From NCBI GenBank assembly GCA_003246205.1, contig QKBC01000009.1:1-64000 (forward strand): a stretch of DNA of 64,000 nucleotides. The letters run 5' to 3'. The stretch's first letter is position 1. Each line of letters opens with the position of its first letter. This document shows positions 43,535 to 52,572 of this stretch, in pieces. The notes beneath the pieces are model-generated. The model ran no database searches and was not told where the DNA came from. It worked only from the letters and a program-made list of their open reading frames with translations. Made by a program: the position numbers and the translations under genes. The stretch is from Flavobacterium haoranii (lineage in GTDB: Bacteria > Bacteroidota > Bacteroidia > Flavobacteriales > Flavobacteriaceae).

Positions 43535-45169
43535 CTACTTTTCTATTTCTTTCAAGTTTTCCATTTTCTTGAATTCCAAGAAACCTTTGATATCTTCAAA
43601 ATGTTCACGAACACGTTTGTTTCCGAATTCAAAAACTTTGGTTACCAAACCATCCAAGAAATCACGGTCGTGCGAAACTAAAATTAAAGTTCCGTCAAAA
43701 TCTTTTAGTGCATCTTTAATGATATCTTTGGTCTTCATATCCAAATGGTTTGTTGGCTCATCCAGAATCAGAACATTAACCGGTTCTAACAATAGTTTAA
43801 TCATAGCTAAACGCGTTCTTTCTCCTCCCGAAAGGACTTTTACTTTCTTTTGAATATCATCGCCACTAAACATAAAAGCGCCTAGCATATCTTTAATCTT
43901 TGTACGAATATCGCCCACTGCAATTCGGTCAATGGTGTCAAAAACAGACAATTCTCCGTCTAATAAAGCTGCTTGATTTTGAGCAAAGTAGCCAATTTGA
44001 GCATTGTGTCCCACTTCCATTTTACCGCCATCATGTTTAATTTCGCCCATAATAGCTTTAATCATAGTTGATTTTCCTTCACCGTTTTTCCCGACGAAAG
44101 CAACTTTTTGACCTCGCTCAATAACCATATTGGCATTGTTGAAAACAGTATAATCTCCGTAGTTTTTAGAAAGTTCTTCTACCACAACCGGATATTGTCC
44201 GCTACGAGGTGAAGGTGGAAATTTTAGTTTTAAAGCAGAAGTATCTACTTCATCCACTTCTACTAAAACCAGTTTTTCTAACATACGTACACGTGATTGC
44301 ACTTGTTCCGTTTTTGAAAAAGTTCCTCTAAAACGCTCAATAAAAGCTTTATTTTCTGCAATAAATTTTTGCTGCTCATCGTACGCTTTTTGCTGATGTA
44401 CTCTTCTATCTTGTCTTAAAACCAAATAATCAGAATATTTTGCCCGATAATCATAAATTCTTCCCATAGTTACTTCGATAGTTCTATTTGTAATATTATC
44501 GACAAAGGCTCTATCGTGGGAAATTACCATCACGGCTTTGGCTTGGTTTACCAAGAAATCTTCTAACCATTGAATACTATCCATATCCAAATGGTTTGTC
44601 GGCTCATCTAATAAAATTAAATCAGGCTTTTTCAATAAAATTTTAGCCAATTCTATTCGCATTCTCCAGCCACCGGAAAATTCAGATGTTTTTCGCGTGA
44701 AATCTTCACGTTCAAATCCTAAACCTTTTAAAACTTTTTCAACTTCGGCTTCGTAATTAACTTCTTCAATAGCATAAAACTTCTCTGAAAGTTCCGAAAC
44801 ACGCTCGATTAACTTCATATAATCATCACTTTCATAATCGGTACGAATTGTTAACTGCTCATTGATTTCATCAATTTCAGCTTTCATTTTAAAGATGTCT
44901 TCAAAGGCTTTAGAAGTTTCTTCAAAAACAGTCAGTTTATCTTCAGTTAATAAATGCTGTGGTAAATAAGCAATTACGGCTTCTTTTGGCGCCGAAACAA
45001 CTCCACGCGTTGGTTTGTTCACGCCTGCTACAATTTTCAACAATGTTGATTTTCCCGCACCGTTTTTACCCATTAAGGCAATTTTATCATTTTCATTAAT
45101 CGCAAAAGTTACTTCACTAAACAAAGTTGTTCCTCCAAACTCAACCGCAATATCGTTAACTGTAATCAT
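43535..45169 (-). CDS. ABC-F family ATPase (YbiT/EttA-like)
   Basis: A 544-residue soluble protein with two ABC domains: first GKNGAGKS, SGGWRMRIELA and LLDEPTNHLD; second GKNGEGKS, LSGGERTRLAM and LILDEPTNHLD. There is no membrane part. It lacks the long C-terminal coiled coil of Uup, and the SGGWRMR signature is usual in the YbiT group. It probably binds the ribosomal E site. It is the second ABC-F protein in the window and not similar enough to the first to be a recent copy. Confidence 0.92.
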   Translation of the reverse strand: MITVNDIAVEFGGTTLFSEVTFAINENDKIALMGKNGAGKSTLLKIVAGVNKPTRGVVSAPKEAVIAYLPQHLLTEDKLTVFEETSKAFEDIFKMKAEIDEINEQLTIRTDYESDDYMKLIERVSELSEKFYAIEEVNYEAEVEKVLKGLGFEREDFTRKTSEFSGGWRMRIELAKILLKKPDLILLDEPTNHLDMDSIQWLEDFLVNQAKAVMVISHDRAFVDNITNRTIEVTMGRIYDYRAKYSDYLVLRQDRRVHQQKAYDEQQKFIAENKAFIERFRGTFSKTEQVQSRVRMLEKLVLVEVDEVDTSALKLKFPPSPRSGQYPVVVEELSKNYGDYTVFNNANMVIERGQKVAFVGKNGEGKSTMIKAIMGEIKHDGGKMEVGHNAQIGYFAQNQAALLDGELSVFDTIDRIAVGDIRTKIKDMLGAFMFSGDDIQKKVKVLSGGERTRLAMIKLLLEPVNVLILDEPTNHLDMKTKDIIKDALKDFDGTLILVSHDRDFLDGLVTKVFEFGNKRVREHFEDIKGFLEFKKMENLKEIEK

Positions 45170-45333
45170 TTTATTAGTCTAAAGTTAAAAGTCTAAAAGT
45201 TAAAAAGTTTCTCAATTTTAAAGGCGCAAAGATAATCTAATTTATAATGTATTCCATGTTATAATTCTTTTTCCGTTTTACTCAAAAAAAACTAAAGAAG
45301 TATTTTAGAAACTATTTCAAAAAAACTACTTTT

Positions 45334-47487
45334 ATGGAAAAATTTCATTTTATGAAAATCAACAAAATAACCTTTATCACTTTATTTTCAGTTTTGACTA
45401 TGAATGCCCAAGAATCTAAAAATCCGTTTTTATCGGAATATACAACTCCCTACGGAGTTCCTCCTTTTAATGAAATTAAAAATGAACACTACCAACCGGC
45501 TATTGTAAAAGGAATTAAAGAACAAGAGACTGAAATTGAAAAAATTGTAAATAATCCTGCGAATCCTACTTTTGAGAATACCATTCTAGCGATGGAAAAT
45601 TCTGGCGAATTATTAAATCGTGTTACAACGGTTCTTAATAATTTAACAAGTGCCAACACTAATGACGAGTTGCAAAAGATAGCTAAAGATGTTGCTCCTG
45701 ATTTAGCTTCGCACCATGATAATATATACTTAAACGAAAAATTGTTTAAAAAAGTTGAAACCATTTGGAACCAAAAAGAGTCGCTTAATCTCAATCTTGA
45801 GCAATCCAAACTTTTAGAAAATATCTATAAAGAATTTGTTCGTAGCGGGGCTAATTTAAATAATGCTCAAAAAGAACGATTGCGTACTATTAATTCTGAA
45901 ATTGCAGTGTTAACTTTAAAGTACGGACAAAATGTATTAGCGGAGACCAACTCGTATGAATTGGTTATTACTAACGCGAAAGATTTAGCCGGATTACCTG
46001 ATGAATTAATAGCAAGTGCTGCCGATGATGCTAAAGCTCGCGGAAAAGAAGGCAAATGGGTTTTCACTTTAGCCAATTCTAGTGTTATGCCATTTTTGCA
46101 ATATGCTGCTAATAGAAAACTTAGAAAAGAAATTTGGGAAGCTTATCAAAGCAGAGCCAATCACAACAACGAATACAACAATCAGAAAATAGCTATTGAT
46201 TTAGCTAATTTAAGACGCGAACGTGCTCAATTATTAGGTTACGATACCCATGCCGACTATGTTTTGGAAAAATCAATGGCTAAAAATCCGGAAACAGCTT
46301 ATAAACTGTTAATGGATTTATGGACTCCGGCTTTGGAAGTAGCCAGAAAAGAAGAAGCCGACATCAAAGCTATGATGAAAAAAGACGGAATTAAAGATGA
46401 TGTTCAACCGTATGACTGGCGTTATTATACCGAAAAAATCCGAAAAGAACGTTTTGATTTAGACGAACAGGAAATGAAACCTTATTTCAGTTTAAGCCAA
46501 GTTCGTGAAGGTGTTTTCGGAGTTGCTAACAAATTATACGGTTTGCAGTTTTCTGAGCTAAAAGATATTCCGAAATATCACGAAGACGTGACTGTTTGGC
46601 AAGTAGCTAACACCGACGGTAGCCTTCTAGGAATTTTATATATGGACTTTCACCCGAGAGCTTCCAAAAGAGGCGGCGCCTGGATGACTGCATACCGAAC
46701 TCAAAAAACGGTAAACAATGAACGTCAAATACCTATTATTTCTATTGTTTGTAATTTTACAAAACCAACCGAAAATACGCCTGCTTTGTTAACATTTGAT
46801 GAAGTCAGTACCTTTTTCCATGAATTTGGTCATGCTTTACACGGATTGCTTTCAAATGTTACGTATAGAAGCTTAGCCGGAACCAATGTACCAAGAGATT
46901 TTGTTGAACTTCCTTCACAAATTATGGAAAATTGGGCTTCAGAACCCGAAGTATTACAACTTTTTGCTAAACATTATAAAACCGGAGCTGTTATTCCTAC
47001 TGAATTAGTTCAAAAAATGCAAAAAGCCGGAACTTTTGACCAAGGCTTTGCTACTACTGAATATTTAGCTGCCTCTATTTTAGATTTAGATTATCATACA
47101 CAAAAAGAAAACATTACAACTGATGCCAAAACCTTTGAAGAGCAATCAATGAATAGAATAGGTTTACCTTCTTCTATTATTTCTCGTTATCGCAGCACTT
47201 ATTTCAATCATATTTTTGCCGGTGGCTATTCAGCCGGTTATTATAGCTATATTTGGTCAGGTGTTTTAGATACTGATGCTTTTGAGGCTTTTAAATCCAC
47301 TTCTTTATTCAATCAGGAAAAAGCGCTTTCTTTCAGAAAAAACATTCTGGAAAAAGGAGGAACCGAAGACCCAATGACTCTTTATAAACGTTTTAGAGGA
47401 GCAGAACCAAGCGTAGAACCTTTACTTAAAAAGAGAGGCCTTAAAACTGATTCAAAAGTTGAAAAGGGTTTGAAGCAAAAATTATAA
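45334..47487 (+). CDS. dcp: M3 family metallopeptidase (peptidyl-dipeptidase Dcp type)
   Basis: A zinc peptidase that cuts dipeptides or short pieces from oligopeptides. The frame has 717 residues from ATG 45334; a start at Met7 (45352) gives the better signal peptide (MKINKITFITLFSVLTMNAQ), which would place it in the periplasm. The active site is HEFGH with His496, Glu497 and His500, and the third ligand Glu lies in ENWASEPEV. The GYSAGYYSYIW stretch near the C-terminus is the substrate-binding loop of the family. It has its own transcript, with no related neighbour. Confidence 0.93.
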   Translation: MEKFHFMKINKITFITLFSVLTMNAQESKNPFLSEYTTPYGVPPFNEIKNEHYQPAIVKGIKEQETEIEKIVNNPANPTFENTILAMENSGELLNRVTTVLNNLTSANTNDELQKIAKDVAPDLASHHDNIYLNEKLFKKVETIWNQKESLNLNLEQSKLLENIYKEFVRSGANLNNAQKERLRTINSEIAVLTLKYGQNVLAETNSYELVITNAKDLAGLPDELIASAADDAKARGKEGKWVFTLANSSVMPFLQYAANRKLRKEIWEAYQSRANHNNEYNNQKIAIDLANLRRERAQLLGYDTHADYVLEKSMAKNPETAYKLLMDLWTPALEVARKEEADIKAMMKKDGIKDDVQPYDWRYYTEKIRKERFDLDEQEMKPYFSLSQVREGVFGVANKLYGLQFSELKDIPKYHEDVTVWQVANTDGSLLGILYMDFHPRASKRGGAWMTAYRTQKTVNNERQIPIISIVCNFTKPTENTPALLTFDEVSTFFHEFGHALHGLLSNVTYRSLAGTNVPRDFVELPSQIMENWASEPEVLQLFAKHYKTGAVIPTELVQKMQKAGTFDQGFATTEYLAASILDLDYHTQKENITTDAKTFEEQSMNRIGLPSSIISRYRSTYFNHIFAGGYSAGYYSYIWSGVLDTDAFEAFKSTSLFNQEKALSFRKNILEKGGTEDPMTLYKRFRGAEPSVEPLLKKRGLKTDSKVEKGLKQKL

Positions 47488-47523
47488 TTCCAAAAATATT
47501 AAGCTTTCTTTAACCATTGATAA

Positions 47524-47554
47524 TTGTTAAAATGTTAAAATCTCGTTACCTTTG
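47524..47554 (+). promoter_or_regulatory. promoter of the first yceI gene
   Basis: TTG at 47524-47526 and TAccTTTG at 47547-47554 with a 20-base spacer, ending 25 bases before the start codon. Confidence 0.65.
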
Positions 47555-47579
47555 GACTAAACTTTAAAAACTATTTTGT

Positions 47580-48203
47580 ATGAAAAGAATTGCATTATTT
47601 GCGTTTGCTATAACACTTTTAGCAACTAGCTGTAAAAAAGAAGAAAAAGCAGAAACTCCGGTTGAAGAAACAACTGAAGTAACTCCGGAAGTTGTGAGCT
47701 TAAAAATAGTCTCTGACTCTACTAAAGTAAATTGGACAGCGTATAAAACTACTGATAAAGTAGCCGTTGGCGGTAGTTTTACACAAATTGAATTAAAGGA
47801 CACTAAAGAAGGAGATACTCCTGAAGCTGTTTTAGAAGGTGCCAGCTTTTCTATTCCGGTAAGCAGTGTATTTACAAACAATCCTGAAAGAGATGAAAAA
47901 TTAAAACAATTCTTCTTTGGTGCATTAAAAGATACTGAATTAATCGGTGGAGTAATTAACTTTAAAGATGGAAAAACAGTTTTAACTTTAACATTAAACG
48001 GTGTCACTCAATCTGTTGATGTTACTTCAACATTCGAAAACAAAAAATTCACTGTTAATGGTGTAATTAATTTAGAAGATTTCGGAGCTAAAGCAGCTGT
48101 TGAATCTATTAATAAAGCTTGTTTTGACTTACACAAAGGTGCTGACGGAGTGAGCAAAACTTGGAGTGAAGTTGCTATTTCAGGTACAGTATTATTTGAA
48201 TAA
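47580..48203 (+). CDS. YceI family lipoprotein
   Basis: A 207-residue lipoprotein. The type II signal ends at Cys18 (ITLLATSC). A Glu/Thr-rich linker follows, and then the YceI lipocalin-like barrel (about 40-207), which binds isoprenoid lipids in characterised members. The KVNWTAYKTTDKVAVGGSF and EDFGAKAAVESINKACFDLHKG stretches mark it. A second YceI lipoprotein lies 9 kb downstream but its barrel belongs to the more usual 'NWTGTKPTGKHTGTI' type, so the two are not recent copies. A terminator follows. Confidence 0.9.
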   Translation: MKRIALFAFAITLLATSCKKEEKAETPVEETTEVTPEVVSLKIVSDSTKVNWTAYKTTDKVAVGGSFTQIELKDTKEGDTPEAVLEGASFSIPVSSVFTNNPERDEKLKQFFFGALKDTELIGGVINFKDGKTVLTLTLNGVTQSVDVTSTFENKKFTVNGVINLEDFGAKAAVESINKACFDLHKGADGVSKTWSEVAISGTVLFE

Positions 48204-48223
48204 TATTTCCGGTTTATATATAT

Positions 48224-48252
48224 AAAAGTCCGATTTAAATCGGACTTTTTCA
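48224..48252 (+). terminator. terminator after the first yceI gene
   Basis: A 13-base perfect inverted repeat (aaaagtccgattt / aaatcggactttt) followed by T-rich sequence. Confidence 0.85.
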
Positions 48253-48349
48253 TTTTTGATATGTATTAATTATATTAGCCGAAGTCAAAATAGTATCAAT
48301 TTATTAAAAAGTTAAGTTGTAGTTTTATATTAACCTAAACCTTTAGGAT

Positions 48350-49591
48350 ATGCCTTTATTCAATTATCGGTTCATAGAACTCATTGCTTCAAAATCCAGA
48401 TTTAAGAAAAGATTCAAAAATCTAGGGTTATCTGCTCAACATAGAATTTTATTAGCTACAGCTCTTTTCTTCTTTGGCATGGGTTTTTGCTTTGCAAGTT
48501 GGGCTAGTAGAATTCCGGATATCAAAACATTTTTAAATTTATCTGAAGCGGATCTAGGAACGCTTCTTTTTGCAATTCCTGTAGGACAAATTCTGGCGAT
48601 GCCTTTTTCCGGTAAAGTGGTAACTCGTTACGGAAGCAATAAAATTGCTGTTTTTGGTTTATTATTATATGCCTTTTTTCTCATTATTGCCGGATTCTCA
48701 AATTCTGTTTACGGCTTAGCTATCAGCTTATTTTTCTTTGGTTTCTTTGGCAACTTTTGCAATATAGCGGTTAACACACAAGGAGTTATTACACAGCAAC
48801 TCTTAAACAAACCAATCATGGGAAGTTTTCACGGTTCTTGGAGTTTAGCAGGTTTTAGCGGTGCGCTTTTCGGGTTAATTATGATCTCTTTCCATCTAAA
48901 ACCTTTTGTTCACTTTATCTTGGTTTTTTTAATTATCGGATTGATCGTTTTATTCAATAGCTCCTGGTTAATCAAATCAAAAAAAATAAAAAAAGAAGAG
49001 CAAGTAATAGATGAAGCAAAAAACAAATCTTCTCTTTTTAAAATTTCTGATCCCAATCTAATTTGGTTCGGAATCATTTGTTTCTGTGGTATGGCAAGCG
49101 AAGGGATAATGTTTGACTGGAGTGGTGTTTATTTTAAAGATATTGTAAAAGCACCTGAAAATCTGGTTATTTTAGGGTATACTTCTTTTATGATTACAAT
49201 GGCTTCAGGAAGATTTTTAAGCGATTATTTAGTGGTTAAATTTGGTCCGAAAAAAGTCCTCATTTATAGTGGCATTGCCATTTCAACAGGTTTATATGCC
49301 GCTGTTTTGCTACCTGGCTTAATCAACTGTACCTTAGCGTTTATGCTAGTTGGTTTTGGTGTGGCCAATGTTGTTCCAATCATGTTCAATGCTGCCGGAA
49401 AATCAGAAAAGGTTGCACCTGGAATTGCTCTGACAATTGTTTCCAGCATCAGCTTTTTAGGTTTTCTGATCGGACCACCGATAATAGGCTATATTGCTGA
49501 AGCAACTAGTTTAAAATATTCTTTTGCTCTGATCGGAATTTTTGGTTTTCTGATTGCTTTGATTGTAAGTCGGCTTAAAATTTCATTTTAA
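48350..49591 (+). CDS. MFS transporter
   Basis: A 413-residue inner-membrane protein with 12 predicted helices. The loop between helices 2 and 3 reads FSGKVVTRYGSNKI, the usual MFS G-x-x-x-D/R-x-x-G type motif, and a cytoplasmic linker (SKKIKKEEQVIDEAKNKSS) separates the two halves. WASRIPDIKTFLNLSEADLG near the N-terminus matches the YbjJ-like sugar/inner-membrane transporter group. Its end overlaps the convergent DUF2007 gene by 4 bases. The substrate is unknown. Confidence 0.88.
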   Translation: MPLFNYRFIELIASKSRFKKRFKNLGLSAQHRILLATALFFFGMGFCFASWASRIPDIKTFLNLSEADLGTLLFAIPVGQILAMPFSGKVVTRYGSNKIAVFGLLLYAFFLIIAGFSNSVYGLAISLFFFGFFGNFCNIAVNTQGVITQQLLNKPIMGSFHGSWSLAGFSGALFGLIMISFHLKPFVHFILVFLIIGLIVLFNSSWLIKSKKIKKEEQVIDEAKNKSSLFKISDPNLIWFGIICFCGMASEGIMFDWSGVYFKDIVKAPENLVILGYTSFMITMASGRFLSDYLVVKFGPKKVLIYSGIAISTGLYAAVLLPGLINCTLAFMLVGFGVANVVPIMFNAAGKSEKVAPGIALTIVSSISFLGFLIGPPIIGYIAEATSLKYSFALIGIFGFLIALIVSRLKISF

Positions 49592-49803
49592 GATCTATCT
49601 TTCTTTTCAAAGATATCTTTTATTTTCTCGAAATCTGCTTCTGTGACATACAATTCAACAGCAGCATCAGTATTCCCGAAACCGGCTAATCTGGCTGATT
49701 CATAACCATTTCTAATAATTGGTTCTACTCCTCTTTCTTCTAATTGCTGCTTTACTGCTAAAGCTTCAATTTCGCTTCCTGAAAATATTTTAATTTCTTC
49801 CAT
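49588..49803 (-). CDS. DUF2007 family small protein
   Basis: A 71-residue protein (MEEIKIFSGSEIEALAVKQQLEERGVEPIIRNGYESARLAGFGNTDAAVELYVTEADF) of the DUF2007 'putative signal-transducing' type, a small ferredoxin-like alpha/beta domain. It lies 11 bases after the half-DEAD protein gene and probably belongs to the same transcript. The role is unknown; family members are thought to bind small ligands or proteins. Confidence 0.8.
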   Translation of the reverse strand: MEEIKIFSGSEIEALAVKQQLEERGVEPIIRNGYESARLAGFGNTDAAVELYVTEADFEKIKDIFEKKDRS

Positions 49804-49814
49804 AACTTATGTTT

Positions 49815-50429
49815 TTATTCCATTTCATAAAACAAAGGTTCTCTTTCTTCATCGGTCAAAGCTACTGTTTCTACTCTTTCCGTAATTTGTGAGCAAAAGA
49901 ACAATCGTTGTCCTTTTTCCATACTCGACAACAACCTTAATATTATAGATTCGTATCGGCTTTTAAGCATACTGTCTAAATCGTCAAAAGCTATAATTTG
50001 CAGTTTATTGACATTATATCCGGCTCCGGAAAACATTTGATTCAAACGGTTTGGTGTACCGATTAAAACATCTATTCCGACAGAAATCTCATTCTTATCC
50101 TCATCAATATCTGTTTTATCATGTGTAATGAAAACACGAAGTCCGTTGTATTTATTCAGTTTTTCAAACAATTCTTCTATTTCCAATACTTTTTGCTTGT
50201 CTTCTACCATGATTAAAGCACGGGGCGATTCTTCTATCGGTTCTTTTAGCTTTTGAATGATATTCAGCACTAATGTTGTTGTTTTCCCCGTTCCTTTGGG
50301 ACTCTGTATTACTAAATCTGCTCCGCTTTTTATTGGCGAAAAAATTTCTTGTTGCAATTCATTGGCTTCAATAAAACCGTTTTCTACTAAAGCTTTTTGC
50401 AAATTTGTATTTATCTTTTTGAGTTGCAT
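49815..50429 (-). CDS. truncated DEAD-box-like protein (first RecA domain only)
   Basis: A 204-residue protein equal to the N-terminal RecA-like domain of a DEAD-box RNA helicase. Motif I is SPKGTGKTTT. The DEAD box is replaced by FDDLD and the SAT motif by CSQ. The second RecA domain, with the arginine fingers, is absent and no matching ORF follows: the DUF2007 gene begins 11 bases later. It may bind ATP or RNA but should not unwind. The ORF is intact and starts with a normal ATG, so it looks like a maintained short protein and not decay. Confidence 0.8.
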   Translation of the reverse strand: MQLKKINTNLQKALVENGFIEANELQQEIFSPIKSGADLVIQSPKGTGKTTTLVLNIIQKLKEPIEESPRALIMVEDKQKVLEIEELFEKLNKYNGLRVFITHDKTDIDEDKNEISVGIDVLIGTPNRLNQMFSGAGYNVNKLQIIAFDDLDSMLKSRYESIILRLLSSMEKGQRLFFCSQITERVETVALTDEEREPLFYEME

Positions 50430-50462
50430 TTATTTCTGTTAATGGTGAATTGTAATCGTGAT

Positions 50463-51626
50463 TTACTTTGAAGCAAATAATTTGACATCCTGTTCAGAAA
50501 TTTCATTTCCTCCCAAAATAATTAATCGTTCTACCACATTGCGCAATTCACGTATATTTCCTGTCCAATCGTATTCTTGTAGAAGTTTAACGGCTTTATC
50601 GGAAAACGATTTAATAGATGTTCCTTGTTCGTCCGCTATCTTTTTAGCAAAATGCTCTAAAAGCATCGGAATATCCCCTCTTCTATCGTTCAAGGCCGGA
50701 ACTTTAATTAAAATAACAGCTAAACGATGGTACAAATCTTCCCGAAAACGTCCTTCTTCAATTTCCTTTTTCAAATCTTTATTAGTAGCAGCAATTACCC
50801 GTACATCAACTTTAATATCTTTGTCAGCTCCTACTCTTTGTATTAAATTTTCCTGTAAAGCTCTTAACACTTTGGCCTGTGCCGGTAAGCTCATATCTCC
50901 TATCTCATCCAAGAAAATAGTTCCTCCGTTTGCTGCTTCAAATTTTCCGGCTCTATCTTTTACGGCTGAAGTAAAAGCTCCTTTAATATGCCCGAACAAT
51001 TCGCTTTCAATCAACTCTGACGGAATGGCGGCACAGTTCACCTCAACTATCGGTTTTGCAGAACGGTTACTTTTTTCATGCAATTGATGTGCTACCAGTT
51101 CTTTTCCGGTTCCGTTAGGGCCGGTAATCAAAACTCTGGCATCTGTCGGTGCGACTTTATCAATCATTTCCTTAATCTGATTGATAGCTTCGCTATCTCC
51201 TATCATCTCATAATTCTTAGAGACTTTTTTCTTTAAGATTTTGTTCTCAACCACCAATTGTTTTCGGTCTAAAGCATTACGAACTGTATTCAATAACCTA
51301 TTTAAATCAGGTGGTTTTGAAATATAATCAAATGCTCCTAAACGCATAGTATTCACTGCTGTTTCTAAATCTCCGTGCCCAGAAATCATAACCATAGGAG
51401 TTTCGGGTTTTATTTTTTTTACGGCTTCTAATACTTCAACACCGTCCATTTTCGGCATTTTAATATCGCAAAGCACTAAGTCGTAATCTTCATTTTTAAT
51501 CTTTTCAACACCTTGCAAGCCATCTTCTGCTTCTTCCACTTCATAGGTATCACTTTCTTCAGAAAGTATTTTGCTCAACACACGGCGAATTGCCGCTTCA
51601 TCTTCTATTACTAATATTTTAGGCAT
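50463..51626 (-). CDS. NtrC-type response regulator lacking a DNA-binding domain
   Basis: A 387-residue protein: receiver domain (1-120, phosphoacceptor Asp54 in LCDIKMP), linker, and sigma-54-type AAA+ domain (about 142-375) with Walker A GPNGTGKE (169-176) and Walker B in GGTIFLDEIGDM. The sigma-54 contact loop reads GAFTSA (216-221), not GAFTGA. The protein ends soon after the AAA+ lid (NVVERLIILGG), without the Fis-type helix-turn-helix. It may therefore activate from solution or work with a partner. No histidine kinase is adjacent. Confidence 0.9.
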   Translation of the reverse strand: MPKILVIEDEAAIRRVLSKILSEESDTYEVEEAEDGLQGVEKIKNEDYDLVLCDIKMPKMDGVEVLEAVKKIKPETPMVMISGHGDLETAVNTMRLGAFDYISKPPDLNRLLNTVRNALDRKQLVVENKILKKKVSKNYEMIGDSEAINQIKEMIDKVAPTDARVLITGPNGTGKELVAHQLHEKSNRSAKPIVEVNCAAIPSELIESELFGHIKGAFTSAVKDRAGKFEAANGGTIFLDEIGDMSLPAQAKVLRALQENLIQRVGADKDIKVDVRVIAATNKDLKKEIEEGRFREDLYHRLAVILIKVPALNDRRGDIPMLLEHFAKKIADEQGTSIKSFSDKAVKLLQEYDWTGNIRELRNVVERLIILGGNEISEQDVKLFASK

Positions 51627-51746
51627 TTATTATTTTTTTAGACTTTTCTCAACGGCATAAAGTTAGGAAAAAAGTAAGAGAATATAAATCTTACCACGAT
51701 ATTACACAATGAAACTTTTTAGACTTAAATAATCTAACTTCAAAAG

Positions 51747-52571
51747 TTAATTAATGATATGAATATCTCGTTGCGGAAAAGGAATCTCGATTTTGTTTCT
51801 TCGGAAAGCATCGTCTATCTTGAAACGGATTTCACTCTGAATAATAGGACTTTCCATTCCATTTTGCACATAAAAATACACCGAAAAGTTGAGTGATGAA
51901 TCGGCAAAATCTTCAAAGAGAACCAAAATAGGTTTAGTTGTCACTACTCCATTTACTCCTTCTACACATTGTTCAAGTACTTTTTTCACCAAGTTTACAT
52001 CGCTCCCATACGCAACACCTATAGAAACTTGTTCCCGATTGATTTTAGAATTCTGTGTCCAATTAAACAACGGATCTGTCATGAACTTGTTGTTAGGAAT
52101 AATCATGATGCGATCGTTACGGGTTTTCATACGGGTACTGCGCAACTTAATTTCAGTGACCTGTCCTACTTTGCCATCAACTTCAATGATATCACCAACG
52201 TGTAACGATTGATCTAAGATCATTAAAATTCCGGAAATGATATCTTGGAAAAAAGTTTGCAAAGCAAAACCTATCCCAACAAAAACAGCAGCTGAAGCTG
52301 TTAAGAACACATTAATATTAATCCCCGATGAATGCAGTGTAAACATTACTGCAATAATGTAAGCTATATATTTAATGAACTGAAAAACGCTAACAAACTT
52401 GTTTTTATCTTCTTGCGGTAATCTTCGGGTTATTAAATTCCGTATGAATCGCAGTGCATACGTTGTAAAAACAAGAGCAAAAATTAACAATAGTAGGTTC
52501 CATACGGTAAAATCAACTTTATCCGTATCTACTAATTTGAATGAAAGAAAGTCAATTATTTGCTTTCGCAT
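51747..52571 (-). CDS. small-conductance mechanosensitive channel (MscS family)
   Basis: A 274-residue protein with three hydrophobic segments (about 22-42, 65-83, 88-115). The last is the pore-lining TM3 (VFLTASAAVFVGIGFALQTFFQDIISGI), followed by the beta domain (GDIIEVDGKVGQVTEIKLRSTRMKTRNDRIMIIPN) and the C-terminal cytoplasmic domain. It opens on membrane tension and releases solutes under hypo-osmotic shock. It begins 1 base after the stop of the ABC-2 permease gene, so it is cotranscribed with the exporter. Confidence 0.92.
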   Translation of the reverse strand: MRKQIIDFLSFKLVDTDKVDFTVWNLLLLIFALVFTTYALRFIRNLITRRLPQEDKNKFVSVFQFIKYIAYIIAVMFTLHSSGININVFLTASAAVFVGIGFALQTFFQDIISGILMILDQSLHVGDIIEVDGKVGQVTEIKLRSTRMKTRNDRIMIIPNNKFMTDPLFNWTQNSKINREQVSIGVAYGSDVNLVKKVLEQCVEGVNGVVTTKPILVLFEDFADSSLNFSVYFYVQNGMESPIIQSEIRFKIDDAFRRNKIEIPFPQRDIHIIN

Positions 52572-52572
52572 C

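Noticed and set aside
45178..45206. Short repeat (gtctaaagttaaaa, then gtctaaaagttaaaa) before the second ABC-F gene
   Set aside because: Only two imperfect copies of A/T-rich sequence, as commonly seen between flavobacterial genes. No sign of function.
47564..48007. 147-residue open frame antisense to the first yceI gene
   Set aside because: The plus-strand YceI frame has lipobox, barrel signatures and a good promoter. The antisense frame has none.
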